Assembly (NCBI GenBank): GCA_017484135.1
Contig: JAFUTQ010000084.1
Coordinates: 1 to 38,150, forward strand
Length of the DNA stretch: 38,150 nt
Origin: Lachnospiraceae bacterium
Lineage (GTDB): Bacteria; Bacillota; Clostridia; Lachnospirales; Lachnospiraceae
Direction: 5' to 3'
This document shows positions 15,289 through 24,880 of this stretch, piece by piece; the stretch's first letter is position 1, and each line of letters opens with the position of its first letter. Position numbers and translations under genes: made by a program. The notes under the pieces were generated by a model that searched no databases, was not told where the DNA came from, and saw nothing but the letters and a program-made list of their open reading frames with translations.

Positions 15289-18200
15289 TCAGCCCTCCGC
15301 AGCAGTCAACAGCAGTTCTCTCATGTGCCCGATCAGCTCTGTCACACTGCGAATACTGTCCCCCTTGATATCCAGCATAAAATACGGACCGCTTCTATCC
15401 GGAACGAATTTCAGATCCGGCTGATATTGTGCAAGTAATACCGGTATATTGACCGTATTTACCTCTGCCCGTTCATACATCACCAGCATGACGTTTCTTT
15501 CTTTTTCTGTAATCTCCTTAATCTGCGTCTCATGCGCCATACACTTTAGCCTTGCAATGGCAAGGAGATTCTGTACAGATTTCGGCAGTTCTCCGAAACG
15601 GTCTGTCAACTCATCCAGCATTTCATCTATTTCAGCATCCTTCTCGATTGCTGCAATCCGCTTATAAACATCCAGCTTTTGTGTCTCGTTGGGAATGTAA
15701 GTCTGTGGAATAAACGCATCCACCTTCATATCAACAGAAGTTTCAAAATCTGCCGCCTCTGTCTCTCCCTTCTCGTGCTTCACAGCCTCGTTTAGCATCT
15801 TGCAATACAAATCATAGCCTACCGCTTCCATATGTCCATGCTGCTGTGCGCCCAGCAGATTTCCCGCTCCTCGGATTTCAAGATCACGCATGGCGATCCG
15901 AAAGCCACTTCCCAGCTCCGTGAACTCCCGGATGACTGCCAATCGTTTCTCCGCAACCTCACGGAGCATCTTGTCTTTCCGGTACATCAAAAAAGCATAT
16001 GCCGTACGGTTGGATCGTCCCACTCTTCCTCTCAACTGATAAAGCTGGGACAGCCCCATATTGTCCGCATCCTGTATGATCATAGTGTTGACATTTGAGA
16101 TATCCAGTCCGGTCTCAATAATCGTGGTGGATACCAGCACATCAATTTCCCCATTGATAAACTGATACATGATGTTTTCCAACTGACGCTCATTCATCTG
16201 GCCATGTGCATATGCCACCGTCGCCTCCGGCACCAGCTCTGCCACCTTCGCCGCAGCGTCTGCGATCTGATTTACCCGGTTAAATACATAATACACCTGT
16301 CCGCTGCGTGCCAGCTCCCGGGTAATTGCCTCGCGAACCAGCTCATCATTGTACTCCATGACATAGGTCTGCACGGCCATCCGATCCATCGGCGGCTCTT
16401 CCAAAACACTCATATCCCGAATGCCAATCAGACTCATGTGCAGGGTACGCGGAATGGGCGTTGCCGTCAGCGTCAGCACATCCACGTCCTTTTTGAGCTG
16501 TTTGATCTTCTCCTTATGCGTCACCCCGAAGCGCTGCTCCTCATCAATGACCAAAAGTCCCAGATCCTTATATCCGACATCTGCCGAGAGCACCCGATGA
16601 GTGCCGATCACGATATCCACCAGCCCCTTCTTCAAATCCTCTATCGTCTTGTGCTGCTCCTTTGTACTGCGAAACCGACACAGCAAATCCACACGCACCG
16701 GAAAGTCCTTCATACGCTGCGTAAAGGTGTTATAATGCTGCTGTGCAAGAATGGTGGTAGGAACCAGATATACCACCTGTTTTCCCTCCTGAACCGCTTT
16801 AAAGGCCGCCCGGATTGCCACCTCTGTTTTCCCATAGCCCACATCGCCGCAAATCAGGCGATCCATAATCTTGCGGCTCTCCATATCCTGCTTGGTCGCT
16901 TCAATCGCAAGCACCTGATCTTCGGTCTCCTCAAAGGGAAACATCTCCTCAAATTCCTTCTGCCATACCGTATCCGGTCCATAGGCATAGCCCTCTTTGT
17001 TCTGTCGGATGGCATACAGCTCTACCAGTTCATGGGCAATCTCCTTTACTGCGCCGCGAACCTTCGCCTTTGTCTTTCCCCACTCCGGGCTTCCCAGACT
17101 GTTCAGCTTTGGCTTTTTACTGTCCGCTCCGGCATACTTTTGAATCAACTCCAGCTGTGTTGCAAGAATGTACAGGTTGCCCCCTTTGGCGTATTCGATC
17201 TTGAGATAATCCTTGACCTTTCCGTCAACCTTGATTTTTTCAAGCCCACGGTAAATACCCAGCCCATGATTTTCATGAACAACATAATCCCCCACCTTCA
17301 ATTCCCGAAAGCTTCCGATCTGTGTTCCTTCATAGGTCCGTTTTTTTCTTGTCCGTTTCTTTTTTTCCGCGCCAAAAATATCGCTCTCCGATATCACGAC
17401 AAACTTCAACAGGGGATAAGCATATCCCCGTCTGAGCTTCCCGTAGGAAGTCATCACTTCTCCCGGCAGAATCTCCCGATCCAGTGTTTCCGAATAAAAG
17501 CTGCTCAATCCCTCCTCCAGAAAATCTCCGGCAAGATGCTTTGCTCTTGTTCTGGATGCGGAAAGTACAATGACCCGGTATCCGTTCTTTTTGTAATTTA
17601 GCAGATCCTTAACCAGCGTAGGATAGCTGTTGTTATACGAGCTGACCCCCTGAACCTCAATATGAAAGTGTTCTTTTATCTCCAGCTGCTTTGCCTTCAT
17701 GTCCAGCGCAGCCAAGGCAAGACAATGCCTTTTCTTCAGCCTTCCCGCTATCTCCTTTCCCGAAAACAAGGTATCCGCCTGCCCCGGCAACAGATATCCC
17801 TTCTGCAGCCGCTGCTCCATGCTCTCGGAAAATTCCGCCTCCGTTACCTCTGCCTTGTTCATCAGGCGTGCCGGTTCGTCCAGAATGATCAGTGTATCCT
17901 TTTCCTCAAAATAGTCCAAAAGACTCACTGTTTTTTTGCAAAAATACCCCAGACCGGTGTCTAACCCGGCAACATCCGTCTGCTCCTCCAGTTTTTCGAT
18001 GAGCTCTGCTGCCAAAGTTTTCACGCGGAATGCTTCCTCATTTTTCATGTCCCGGCGAAACGCCTCTTCTGCCTTCTTGGCATCCTTTTCAATGGCCCGC
18101 TTGCCGGTCAGACATTTGTCCTGATCCAGAACAAATTCACAAGCCGGATAAATGACCACCTCCGGCAGGTTTTCGATGGACCGCTGGCTCTCCGCATCAA

Positions 18201-18810
18201 AGCTCCGGATCGAATCAATGGTATCATCCCACCATTCAATTCGATACGGATTTTCCTCCGTCAAAAGATAAACATCCAGAATCCCTCCGCGAAGCGCGAA
18301 CTCTCCCGGCATTTCCACCTGCGCATTGCGTATATAACCCATTCTGATCAGAAGGCTCTGCATTTCCTCCAGATTCAGTTCATCTCCCACACTGATTTTT
18401 TTCACATATGCTTTGAAACAGGAAAACTCCGCCAGACGGTTCATCAGAGCGTCCATGGTCAACACCACAGTCACAGGCTCCTCATCCGCCAGCCGCTTCA
18501 ACAATCGAACCCGTTCTCTTGTCAGCTGGTTTCCTCTGATATCAGACTGATAAAAAAGGATATCCTTTGCCGGATAATAGAGAATTTCCTTCTCGAAAAC
18601 ACTGTAATCCTCCTGAAGTTCCCGCGCCTTTTGCTCACCAAAAGTAACGATGATCTTATTTCTAAAACCATCGCCTCCTGCTAAAATCATATGTGATTTT
18701 TGTGTATCCATACAACCGGAAAGCTGCACAATCCCGCAATCCCGCCTGACACTGTCAAGCGCATGCTGCAGCTCCTCCAGTTCCTTTACCGGTTGCAGAA
18801 AAGTATTCAT
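15289..18810 (-). CDS. mfd: Transcription-repair coupling factor
   Basis: Mfd removes RNA polymerase stalled at DNA damage and recruits UvrA. The protein has 1173 residues, normal for the family. The UvrB-like N-terminal part includes [10 protein letters not shown]. The RNA-polymerase-interacting domain lies at about 500-550 ([17 protein letters not shown]). The RecG-like translocase has Walker [12 protein letters not shown] (about 655), DEEQRFG (about 756) and TATPIPRT, and then the TRG motif region [20 protein letters not shown]. The C-terminal domain occludes UvrA binding until release. The start is taken at ATG 18810 ([11 protein letters not shown]), behind GAGG; a longer start would overlap pth more deeply. 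It begins 1 nt after the pth stop. Confidence 0.97.
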   Translation of the reverse strand: MNTFLQPVKELEELQHALDSVRRDCGIVQLSGCMDTQKSHMILAGGDGFRNKIIVTFGEQKARELQEDYSVFEKEILYYPAKDILFYQSDIRGNQLTRERVRLLKRLADEEPVTVVLTMDALMNRLAEFSCFKAYVKKISVGDELNLEEMQSLLIRMGYIRNAQVEMPGEFALRGGILDVYLLTEENPYRIEWWDDTIDSIRSFDAESQRSIENLPEVVIYPACEFVLDQDKCLTGKRAIEKDAKKAEEAFRRDMKNEEAFRVKTLAAELIEKLEEQTDVAGLDTGLGYFCKKTVSLLDYFEEKDTLIILDEPARLMNKAEVTEAEFSESMEQRLQKGYLLPGQADTLFSGKEIAGRLKKRHCLALAALDMKAKQLEIKEHFHIEVQGVSSYNNSYPTLVKDLLNYKKNGYRVIVLSASRTRAKHLAGDFLEEGLSSFYSETLDREILPGEVMTSYGKLRRGYAYPLLKFVVISESDIFGAEKKKRTRKKRTYEGTQIGSFRELKVGDYVVHENHGLGIYRGLEKIKVDGKVKDYLKIEYAKGGNLYILATQLELIQKYAGADSKKPKLNSLGSPEWGKTKAKVRGAVKEIAHELVELYAIRQNKEGYAYGPDTVWQKEFEEMFPFEETEDQVLAIEATKQDMESRKIMDRLICGDVGYGKTEVAIRAAFKAVQEGKQVVYLVPTTILAQQHYNTFTQRMKDFPVRVDLLCRFRSTKEQHKTIEDLKKGLVDIVIGTHRVLSADVGYKDLGLLVIDEEQRFGVTHKEKIKQLKKDVDVLTLTATPIPRTLHMSLIGIRDMSVLEEPPMDRMAVQTYVMEYNDELVREAITRELARSGQVYYVFNRVNQIADAAAKVAELVPEATVAYAHGQMNERQLENIMYQFINGEIDVLVSTTIIETGLDISNVNTMIIQDADNMGLSQLYQLRGRVGRSNRTAYAFLMYRKDKMLREVAEKRLAVIREFTELGSGFRIAMRDLEIRGAGNLLGAQQHGHMEAVGYDLYCKMLNEAVKHEKGETEAADFETSVDMKVDAFIPQTYIPNETQKLDVYKRIAAIEKDAEIDEMLDELTDRFGELPKSVQNLLAIARLKCMAHETQIKEITEKERNVMLVMYERAEVNTVNIPVLLAQYQPDLKFVPDRSGPYFMLDIKGDSIRSVTELIGHMRELLLTAAEG

Positions 18811-18811
18811 T

Positions 18812-19393
18812 TCAGCCTCTTTCTCGCTTGCGCTCATTATAGTCATTCATTGCCTGATCGGTTTTTCCCTGCAGAATCAACTCTACTGCGGCAATCGCAT
18901 CCTCCGATGCAGCCTGTACCAGCTTGTATTCCTCCTTTGGCATCCGGCCAAGCACATGATCCGCCAAATCGGATCCTTCCGGCTTTTCTCCGACACCGAT
19001 TTTTACTCTGGTAAATTCCTGTGTTCCAATATGGGAAATGATGTCTTTGATGCCGTTATGTCCCCCTGCACTGCCTTTCTTGCGCACGCGAATCCTGCCC
19101 TGTTCCAGACTGATGTCATCATAAATCACAACCAGCTGCGCAGATGCCTCGATTTTGTGATACTGAACCGCCTCAAGAATACTTTCCCCGCTTCTGTTCA
19201 TAAAAGTACGGGGCTTCATCAAAAGCACCTCCTGCCCCTCGATATTCCCCCGCCCGCAATAAGCCTGAAAGTTTTTTTTCACTACTTTTATATTATATTT
19301 TTCCGCCAGTCGGTCTATCACATCAAAACCCGCGTTATGTCTGGTGTGTGTATATTTTCTCCCCGGATTTCCGAGTCCTGCTATAATGTACAT
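18812..19393 (-). CDS. pth: Peptidyl-tRNA hydrolase
   Basis: Pth frees tRNA from prematurely released peptidyl-tRNA. The 193-residue protein has IAGLGNPGRKY, the catalytic His19 in RHNAGFDVID, KPRTFMNRSG, the aspartate in VIYDDISLEQG, and GSAGGHNGIKDI. All four substrate-binding elements are therefore intact. The start at 19393 overlaps the upstream uridyltransferase stop by 13 nt, and mfd follows directly. The pth-mfd order is conserved in many Firmicutes. Confidence 0.97.
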   Translation of the reverse strand: MYIIAGLGNPGRKYTHTRHNAGFDVIDRLAEKYNIKVVKKNFQAYCGRGNIEGQEVLLMKPRTFMNRSGESILEAVQYHKIEASAQLVVIYDDISLEQGRIRVRKKGSAGGHNGIKDIISHIGTQEFTRVKIGVGEKPEGSDLADHVLGRMPKEEYKLVQAASEDAIAAVELILQGKTDQAMNDYNERKRERG

Positions 19394-20130
19394 TTCATGT
19401 TCCTTTTCTGTATCATTTCTTCTGCTGCCTTTAATTGCTCCTGATCATTCACACCGATAATCTCCTCCCCGTTTTCCAATGCAAACGCCTCTACCTGAAG
19501 CCCCTTCGCGGCAATGGAAACCAGTGTGTCCGGCAGATAATACTCGCCCTGTGCATTGTCATTGGTCAGTTTCCCCAATGCCTCCTTCAGCTCTGCCGTA
19601 TCAAAAATATACATGCCGGAATTTACTTCGTGAATATTCAATTCTTCCTCCGATGCATCCTTTTGCTCTACACTCCGGACAAAATTTCCATCCGCATCCC
19701 GGACAATTCTTCCATATCCCCGCGGATCATCCAGATATGCCGAAAGAACCGTAACTGCATTTTTCTTCTGTATATGGTAGTCTGTCAATTGTTTCAGTGC
19801 AGCCGCTGTAATCAACGGAGTATCCCCAAACAGAATCATGGTATAGCCTTCCCGATCCAGAAATTCCTTCGCGCACCGCACCGCGTGTCCGGTTCCAAGC
19901 TGCTCTGTCTGCAGGGCAAAGCTTATATCCTGATGTGCAATATTCTGTTCCACCAGCTCATGCTGATACCCCACTACGAGGCAGATTTCCTCCGCGCCTG
20001 CCCCTCTTGCCGCCTCAATCACATAGTCCACCAGACATTTCCCGTCAATCCGGTGCACCACCTTGGGGAGGTCTGACTTCATCCTTGTTCCTTTGCCTGC
20101 TGCAAGTATCACTGCTTTTAATGCATCCAT
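19381..20130 (-). CDS. GlmU-like N-acetylglucosamine-1-P uridyltransferase, single-domain
   Basis: The 249-residue nucleotidyltransferase has the pyrophosphorylase signature ILAAGKGTRM, then LGTGHAV, ILFGDTPLI, DPRGYGRIV and NSGMYIFD, in the order of the GlmU N-terminal domain. It would make UDP-GlcNAc from UTP and GlcNAc-1-P, feeding MurA. Standard GlmU (about 450 residues) carries a left-handed beta-helix acetyltransferase after this; here the frame ends at about residue 249 with no hexapeptide repeats. The stop overlaps pth, so nothing is lost to a frameshift downstream. The acetyltransferase step must come from another gene. Its position in front of pth is the classic glmU position. The start at 20130 follows GGGAGAAAA. 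Confidence 0.85.
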   Translation of the reverse strand: MDALKAVILAAGKGTRMKSDLPKVVHRIDGKCLVDYVIEAARGAGAEEICLVVGYQHELVEQNIAHQDISFALQTEQLGTGHAVRCAKEFLDREGYTMILFGDTPLITAAALKQLTDYHIQKKNAVTVLSAYLDDPRGYGRIVRDADGNFVRSVEQKDASEEELNIHEVNSGMYIFDTAELKEALGKLTNDNAQGEYYLPDTLVSIAAKGLQVEAFALENGEEIIGVNDQEQLKAAEEMIQKRNMKCTL

Positions 20131-20171
20131 CTTAATTTTCTCCCAAATCATGTTTCTAAACGGTCATTTGT

Positions 20172-20200
20172 ATTTTATACATATCTGCCGCCTTTTTCAA
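20172..20200 (-). promoter_or_regulatory. Promoter of the uridyltransferase-pth-mfd operon
   Basis: Minus-strand -35 TTGAAA (20195-20200), 17-bp spacer, -10 TAAAAT (20172-20177), just beyond the spoVG terminator. Confidence 0.65.
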
Positions 20201-20215
20201 GCCCAAAAACAGAAA

Positions 20216-20260
20216 AGGAGCAATCAGTCAGAGAGACTTTCTCCCTCCTCGATTGCTCCT
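20216..20260 (-). terminator. spoVG terminator
   Basis: AGGAGCAATC (20216-20225) and GATTGCTCCT (20251-20260) form a 10-bp stem; on the minus strand it is followed by a UUUU-containing tract. It lies about 50 nt past the spoVG stop. Confidence 0.6.
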
Positions 20261-20308
20261 GTCCATTCCATTTGTTACCAGCCCCTGCACACACTGCCAG
20301 TGCTTCTT

Positions 20309-20566
20309 TTATCCCAGCTCACTCTCATATTTCTCCAGAATCAGCTGTTGAATGCGATTTCTCGTATCTGAGTTGATCGGATGTGCGATATCCCGATATT
20401 CCCCATCCGCCGCCTTACGGCTGGGCATCGCAATAAACAATCCCTTTTCTCCGTCAATTACCTTAATATCATGTATCACAAACTCTTCATCAATGGTAAT
20501 GGATACGACGGCCTTCATCTTGCCTTCCTTCTCCACCTTCCGTATTCTCACATCTGTAATCTGCAT
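20309..20566 (-). CDS. spoVG: Septation/RNA-binding regulator SpoVG
   Basis: SpoVG is a small nucleic-acid-binding protein that affects septation, sporulation and surface genes. The 85-residue protein matches the family end to end: [18 protein letters not shown]-type strand ([20 protein letters not shown]), [11 protein letters not shown] and [12 protein letters not shown]. It starts 31 nt after glgD, with GGGGG as ribosome-binding site. No promoter or terminator is visible in the gap, so it is probably read from the glycogen operon. Confidence 0.95.
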   Translation of the reverse strand: MQITDVRIRKVEKEGKMKAVVSITIDEEFVIHDIKVIDGEKGLFIAMPSRKAADGEYRDIAHPINSDTRNRIQQLILEKYESELG

Positions 20567-20597
20567 CCTGCAACCCCCTTTTCCCTCTCCGGGTTTT

Positions 20598-21716
20598 CTA
20601 AATCATAAATCTCTCGTTATGCTCCGCCACTACCTTCACTCCGTTATCACCGCAATAGTAGGTGTTGGCTCTCAGGGTTCCCCTGCTCTCCACGATACAG
20701 TTTTCAATATGCGTGTTGTCTCCGATATACACATCATTTAAGATGACTGAATTTTTGATCACGCAGTTATTCCCGACAAATACATTCTTAAACAGCAGGG
20801 AGCCCTCCACTTTGCTGTTAATAATGCAGCCGCTGGAAATCAAGCTGTTTCGCACATCCGAACCGGGATTGTACTTTGCCGGCGGATAATCGTCAATCTT
20901 GGAATAGATCTGCGGCGCTTCCCGGAAGAAATACTTCCGCACATCCGGGTTCAAAAAGTCCATATTTGTCTTATAATAAGAATCCACCGTGGAAATATTG
21001 CTCCAATAATCCTCCATTTTATATCCGTAAATATGCTTCATATTCTTGTAACGGATCAGAATATCATTGACAAAATCCCATCGGTTCTCTTCCTGACAGC
21101 GCTCCAGCATTTCAATGAGCTGCCTTCTGCGGATAATGTACACACCGGTAGAGATCGTGTTGGACTGTGCTACCATAGGCTTTTCTTCGAATTCCACAAT
21201 ACGGTAATCCTCATTCATTCTTACCACACCAAAACGGCTGACATCTTCATCCTTGGGCATATCCTTACATACAACCGTGATATCCGCCTTCTTTTCAATA
21301 TGATAATCCAACACCTTATTGTAATCCATTTTGTAAATGCAATCGCCACCGGCAATAATTACATAGGGCTCATGGCGTTTTCTTAAGAAGTCAATGTTCT
21401 GGCACATTGCATCCGCCGTACCCCGATACCACCAGCTGTTGTCCGAAGTAACCGTCGGGGTAAACGTATACAAACCACCCTGTTTTCTGCCGAAATCCCA
21501 CCATTTTGATGAACTCAGATGTTCGTTTAAGGATCTCGCATTATACTGTGTCAATACCGCCACAGTCTGTACATGAGAATTGGTCATGTTGCTCAATACA
21601 AAATCTATGCTTCGATAGCTTCCTCCAATGGGCATTGCTGCAATCGCACGCTTTGCGGAAAGCTCCTGCATACGGTTATTGTTGCCGCCTGCTAAAATTA
21701 ATCCTAATGCCTTCAT
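20598..21716 (-). CDS. glgD: Glucose-1-phosphate adenylyltransferase subunit GlgD
   Basis: The 372-residue GlgD is the partner subunit of the bacterial ADP-glucose pyrophosphorylase in Firmicutes. The nucleotidyltransferase part has [11 protein letters not shown], where GlgC has GGQGSRL, so the glycine-rich loop is degenerate. [17 protein letters not shown] and [19 protein letters not shown] follow, and then a beta-helix region. GlgD is weakly active or inactive alone and stimulates GlgC. It overlaps glgC by 4 nt (ATGA), which keeps the two subunits in balance. The end near 20598 is at the normal family length. Confidence 0.95.
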   Translation of the reverse strand: MKALGLILAGGNNNRMQELSAKRAIAAMPIGGSYRSIDFVLSNMTNSHVQTVAVLTQYNARSLNEHLSSSKWWDFGRKQGGLYTFTPTVTSDNSWWYRGTADAMCQNIDFLRKRHEPYVIIAGGDCIYKMDYNKVLDYHIEKKADITVVCKDMPKDEDVSRFGVVRMNEDYRIVEFEEKPMVAQSNTISTGVYIIRRRQLIEMLERCQEENRWDFVNDILIRYKNMKHIYGYKMEDYWSNISTVDSYYKTNMDFLNPDVRKYFFREAPQIYSKIDDYPPAKYNPGSDVRNSLISSGCIINSKVEGSLLFKNVFVGNNCVIKNSVILNDVYIGDNTHIENCIVESRGTLRANTYYCGDNGVKVVAEHNERFMI

Positions 21717-22987
21717 ACACTGTCACCTTCCTTAATAATAGCCCCGCCGCTTGCCAGCATTCCGCCTGGGTAATCTGATGCTTCTGTCACGCCGGAAATA
21801 GCCGTATTTTTTCCTATAGATACATTGTCCGGTATTATGGAATTTTCCCCGATGGTTACCAGATCAAACGCATACACCTTGGGATTCAATGTGCTTGGTG
21901 CGTAGTCTCCGACACCCAGTCTGCAATTTTTTCCGATCTCGGTTTTGTCCCCTACAATTGATTTGTCAATGATCGTATGCTCACCGATCTGTACATCCTT
22001 CATGACAATGGAGTCGCGTACCACCGCACCCTTTCCGATGCTTACACCCGAACCGATCACCGAATTATATACCTCTCCGTAAATCTCAGTGCCTTCGCCT
22101 ACGATACTCTTGTCTACTCTGGCATCCGCTGCAATAAATTGCGGAGACACATTCTCATTCTTTGTATAGATCTTCCAGTATTCCTCATAAAGATTAAATT
22201 CGGGGATCAGATCAATCAGCTCCATATTCGCTTCCCAGTAGGAGCCCAGTGTCCCCACATCCTTCCAATATCCGTTGTATTCGTAAGCAAAAATCCTCTG
22301 TTGCTTCTCATGACAATACGGAATAATGTGCTTGCCGAAATCACAGTTACTCTGATCCTTCATCGCGATCAGGCTTTCCTTCAACACCTTCCAGCTGAAG
22401 ATGTAGATTCCCATGGATGCCAGATTACTTCTCGGATGCTCCGGCTTCTCCTCAAACTCTGTGATTTTTTTGTTCTCATCCGTAATCACAACGCCAAAGC
22501 GGCTTGCCTCCTCAATCGGCACAGGCATGGTAGCTATGGTAATATCCGCCTGATTGGCCTTATGAAAATCGAGCATTACCTCATAATCCATCTTGTAAAT
22601 ATGATCCCCGGACAGAATCAATACATATTCCGGATCATAGCTGTCCATGTAATTCAGATTCTGATAAATTGCATTTGCCGTCCCCGTATACCACTCACTG
22701 TTGGTACTCTTTTCATATGGCGGCAAAACCGTAACACCCCCATTGTTTCGGTCCAGATCCCACGGAATGCCGATGCCGATATGTCTGTTTAAGCGAAGTG
22801 GCTGATACTGGGTTAACACCCCCACCGTATCAATTCCCGAGTTAATACAGTTACTCAAAGGGAAGTCAATAATTCGATACTTACCTCCGAACGCTACCGC
22901 CGGTTTCGCAACGCCGGAAGTCAAAACCCCAAGGCGGCTTCCCTGTCCGCCTGCCAATAACATGGCAATCATCTCTTTTCTAATCAC
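21713..22987 (-). CDS. glgC: Glucose-1-phosphate adenylyltransferase catalytic subunit
   Basis: GlgC makes ADP-glucose from ATP and glucose-1-phosphate, the rate-limiting step of glycogen synthesis. The 424-residue protein has [47 protein letters not shown], the EEKP motif, and a C-terminal beta-helix of hexapeptide repeats (about 290-410; [20 protein letters not shown]). The chosen start is GTG at 22987 ([10 protein letters not shown]), with GAGAGGTG 6 nt upstream; ATG codons at 22972 or 23023 are alternatives. It is the first gene of glgC-glgD-spoVG. Together with the GH31 enzyme it points to alpha-glucan storage and use. Confidence 0.95.
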   Translation of the reverse strand: MIRKEMIAMLLAGGQGSRLGVLTSGVAKPAVAFGGKYRIIDFPLSNCINSGIDTVGVLTQYQPLRLNRHIGIGIPWDLDRNNGGVTVLPPYEKSTNSEWYTGTANAIYQNLNYMDSYDPEYVLILSGDHIYKMDYEVMLDFHKANQADITIATMPVPIEEASRFGVVITDENKKITEFEEKPEHPRSNLASMGIYIFSWKVLKESLIAMKDQSNCDFGKHIIPYCHEKQQRIFAYEYNGYWKDVGTLGSYWEANMELIDLIPEFNLYEEYWKIYTKNENVSPQFIAADARVDKSIVGEGTEIYGEVYNSVIGSGVSIGKGAVVRDSIVMKDVQIGEHTIIDKSIVGDKTEIGKNCRLGVGDYAPSTLNPKVYAFDLVTIGENSIIPDNVSIGKNTAISGVTEASDYPGGMLASGGAIIKEGDSV

Positions 22988-23038
22988 GTCATTCACCTCT
23001 CGTCCATAAAATAAGCCAATCAATCAATTACATTAAAA

Positions 23039-23067
23039 ATTATATCATATGCTTTTTTACTTGTACA
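23039..23067 (-). promoter_or_regulatory. glgC promoter
   Basis: Minus-strand -10 TATAAT (23039-23044) and a weak -35 TGTACA (23062-23067), 17-bp spacer. The intergenic region 22988-23224 is very AT-rich and divides glgC from the divergent murC. Confidence 0.55.
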
Positions 23068-23159
23068 GCATTTTGTATAATTTTTTTTGATATTTTCGTT
23101 TTTTTTAGTTGATTTTTACAAAAATATTGTCAAATCATACCGATTCGAAACAACATAAT

Positions 23160-23188
23160 TTTACAAACCCGCCGCATATGTTTATAAT
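23160..23188 (+). promoter_or_regulatory. murC promoter
   Basis: -35 TTTACA (23160-23165), 17-bp spacer, -10 TATAAT (23183-23188), about 37 nt before the murC ATG. Confidence 0.75.
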
Positions 23189-23224
23189 ATAGGAAGAATC
23201 TTTGTTGAGGCAGGTAATATAATT

Positions 23225-24604
23225 ATGTATCATTTAAATTTTCAGAAGCCGGTTCATGTTCATTTCATCGGAATCGGCGGTATCAGTATGAGCGGTCTTG
23301 CCGAAATCCTATTGGCAGAGGGTTTTTCCGTCTCCGGCTCAGATTCCAGACAATCGGAACTGACCGAGTGCCTGAAAGAAAAAGGCGCCATCATCTTCAT
23401 CGGGCAAAAAGCGGAAAATATCGCGGCTTCGCCGGATCTGATTGTCTACACAGCAGCAATTCATGAGGAAAACGAAGAATTTGCCGCAGCCAGACGGGCG
23501 GGGATCCCCATGCTGTCCCGCGCCGAGCTCTTAGGACAGATTATGGAGCACTACCACCGTTCCATCGCGGTGGCGGGAACGCACGGCAAGACCACCACAA
23601 CCTCCATGGTCTCCCACATTCTGCTGGCAGCAGATGCAGATCCCACAATCTCCCTGGGCGGCATTCTGACAGCTATCGGCGGCAATATCCGTGTCGGCCG
23701 CTCTGAGGTATTTCTCACAGAAGCCTGCGAATACACCAACAGCTTTCTGCATTTTTATCCGCGTTACAGCATTATCACAAACATAGAAGCAGAACATCTT
23801 GATTTCTTTAAAAATATTGAACAGATTCGCCAGTCCTTCCATGAATTTGCCGCCAACACTTCCCCGGAAGGTGCTCTGATCATCAATGGCGAAATCGAAG
23901 AGCTGCAAACTGTGACAGACGGCTTGTCCTGCCATGTTGTTACTTACGGTTTATGCGAAGAAAATGATTTTTATGCCAAAAATATTACATTTGACGATCA
24001 GGGATACCCCACCTATACTGCCATGTGCCGCAAAGATACGCTTGGCACAATACATCTGCGGGTACCGGGCACACACAATGTCAGCAACTCTCTGGCTGCC
24101 GTTGCGCTTTGCCATACCATGGGATTCCCCATGGAAACCATTATTTCAGGGCTTTCCGAATTTTTCGGCACCAAGCGCCGCTTTGAATACAAGGGAAGCT
24201 TTCAGGGCGCGACCATCATAGATGATTATGCACACCATCCCACAGAAGTGGAAGCCACGCTCAGCGCCTCAGCAAATTATCCCCATAATCGCATCATCTG
24301 CGTATTTCAGCCTCACACTTATTCCAGAACCCAGGCCTTTTATAAGGATTTTGGCCGCGTGCTGACACTTGCGGATGTCGTAATCCTCACAGACATCTAT
24401 GCTGCGAGAGAGCAAAATCCGGGTAATGTCACATCCGAGTTGATTTTAAACGAGCTGAAAAACACAGAGACTGAATGCCACTATATACCGGACTTTTCCG
24501 ATGTCGAAAAATTTTTATTAAAAAAATGCACAAACAATGATTTGTTGATAACAATGGGCGCGGGAGACATCTATCAAATCGGTGAAAATTTACTTCATAC
24601 ATAA
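23225..24604 (+). CDS. murC: UDP-N-acetylmuramate-L-alanine ligase
   Basis: MurC joins L-alanine to UDP-MurNAc with ATP, the first peptide step of peptidoglycan synthesis. The 459-residue protein has the N-terminal Rossmann loop VHFIGIGGISMSGLAE, the ATP loop VAGTHGKTTTTSM at about 118, TEACEYTNSFL, NIEAEHLDFF, the HNVSNSLAA motif and DDYAHHPTEVEATL. All mur-ligase invariant residues I can check are present. The start is ATG at 23225, behind GAGGCAGG. It stands apart from other cell-wall genes here and is followed by a terminator, next to replication genes. Confidence 0.97.
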   Translation: MYHLNFQKPVHVHFIGIGGISMSGLAEILLAEGFSVSGSDSRQSELTECLKEKGAIIFIGQKAENIAASPDLIVYTAAIHEENEEFAAARRAGIPMLSRAELLGQIMEHYHRSIAVAGTHGKTTTTSMVSHILLAADADPTISLGGILTAIGGNIRVGRSEVFLTEACEYTNSFLHFYPRYSIITNIEAEHLDFFKNIEQIRQSFHEFAANTSPEGALIINGEIEELQTVTDGLSCHVVTYGLCEENDFYAKNITFDDQGYPTYTAMCRKDTLGTIHLRVPGTHNVSNSLAAVALCHTMGFPMETIISGLSEFFGTKRRFEYKGSFQGATIIDDYAHHPTEVEATLSASANYPHNRIICVFQPHTYSRTQAFYKDFGRVLTLADVVILTDIYAAREQNPGNVTSELILNELKNTETECHYIPDFSDVEKFLLKKCTNNDLLITMGAGDIYQIGENLLHT

Positions 24605-24605
24605 A

Positions 24606-24774
24606 TTATCCACATTATCCACATTCTTATACTTCGGATGAAGAATTTAAGAATGTGGATTTTTTGTCTATATTTTTTTTGCCACCGGATCTGTCTTTCT
24701 CTCTTTTTTTTCACGATTCTTTTCGGATACGTTTTTTTTATTTTTTGTTATCCACACTATCCACACTATCCACA
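24606..24774 (+). promoter_or_regulatory. Cluster of DnaA-box-like 9-mers
   Basis: Three exact TTATCCACA sites (the consensus DnaA box) occur at 24606-24614, 24615-24623 and 24748-24756. Two CTATCCACA sites follow the last one at 24757-24765 and 24766-24774. Within each group the sites are in the same direction and abut at exactly 9 bp. The two groups bracket a T-rich tract (24661-24747). The cluster lies just upstream of dnaD and the loader gene. It is read as a DnaA-binding control region. Binding is inferred; the same sequence also forms part of the murC terminator. Confidence 0.6.
24617..24665 (+). terminator. murC terminator
   Basis: 13-bp stem ATCCACATTCTTA (24617-24629) / TAAGAATGTGGAT (24648-24660), followed by U5 or more. 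Its left arm overlaps the second DnaA-box-like site. Confidence 0.8.
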
Positions 24775-24841
24775 CACCCCTCAAACCCTTGATTTTACTG
24801 TATTCTCTCTATTTTTGGCTCTTCTCATTTTCGATTGGGTG

Positions 24842-24850
24842 TGCTATAAT
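24842..24850 (+). promoter_or_regulatory. Extended -10 promoter of the dnaD operon
   Basis: TGCTATAAT forms an extended -10, 31 nt before the dnaD ATG; no good -35 is present. The DnaA-box-like group ends about 70 bp upstream. Confidence 0.65.
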
Positions 24851-24880
24851 ATGAGCGTTGAAAGAGGGAGTTCTTTATTT

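Noticed and set aside
16204-17601. 465-codon plus-strand frame opposite mfd
   Set aside because: Same reason: shadow of a conserved gene, with a composition rich in His, Leu and Arg that fits no real protein.
24606-24774. DnaA-box cluster as the chromosomal origin
   Set aside because: No dnaA, dnaN, rpmH or gyr genes and no clear unwinding element or strand switch of gene direction typical of oriC; kept only as a DnaA control region.
24638-24880. Hydrophobic N-terminal extension of the DnaD protein
   Set aside because: The frame is open only because the intergenic DNA is T-rich; a -10 at 24845-24850 and a ribosome-binding site put the start at 24881.
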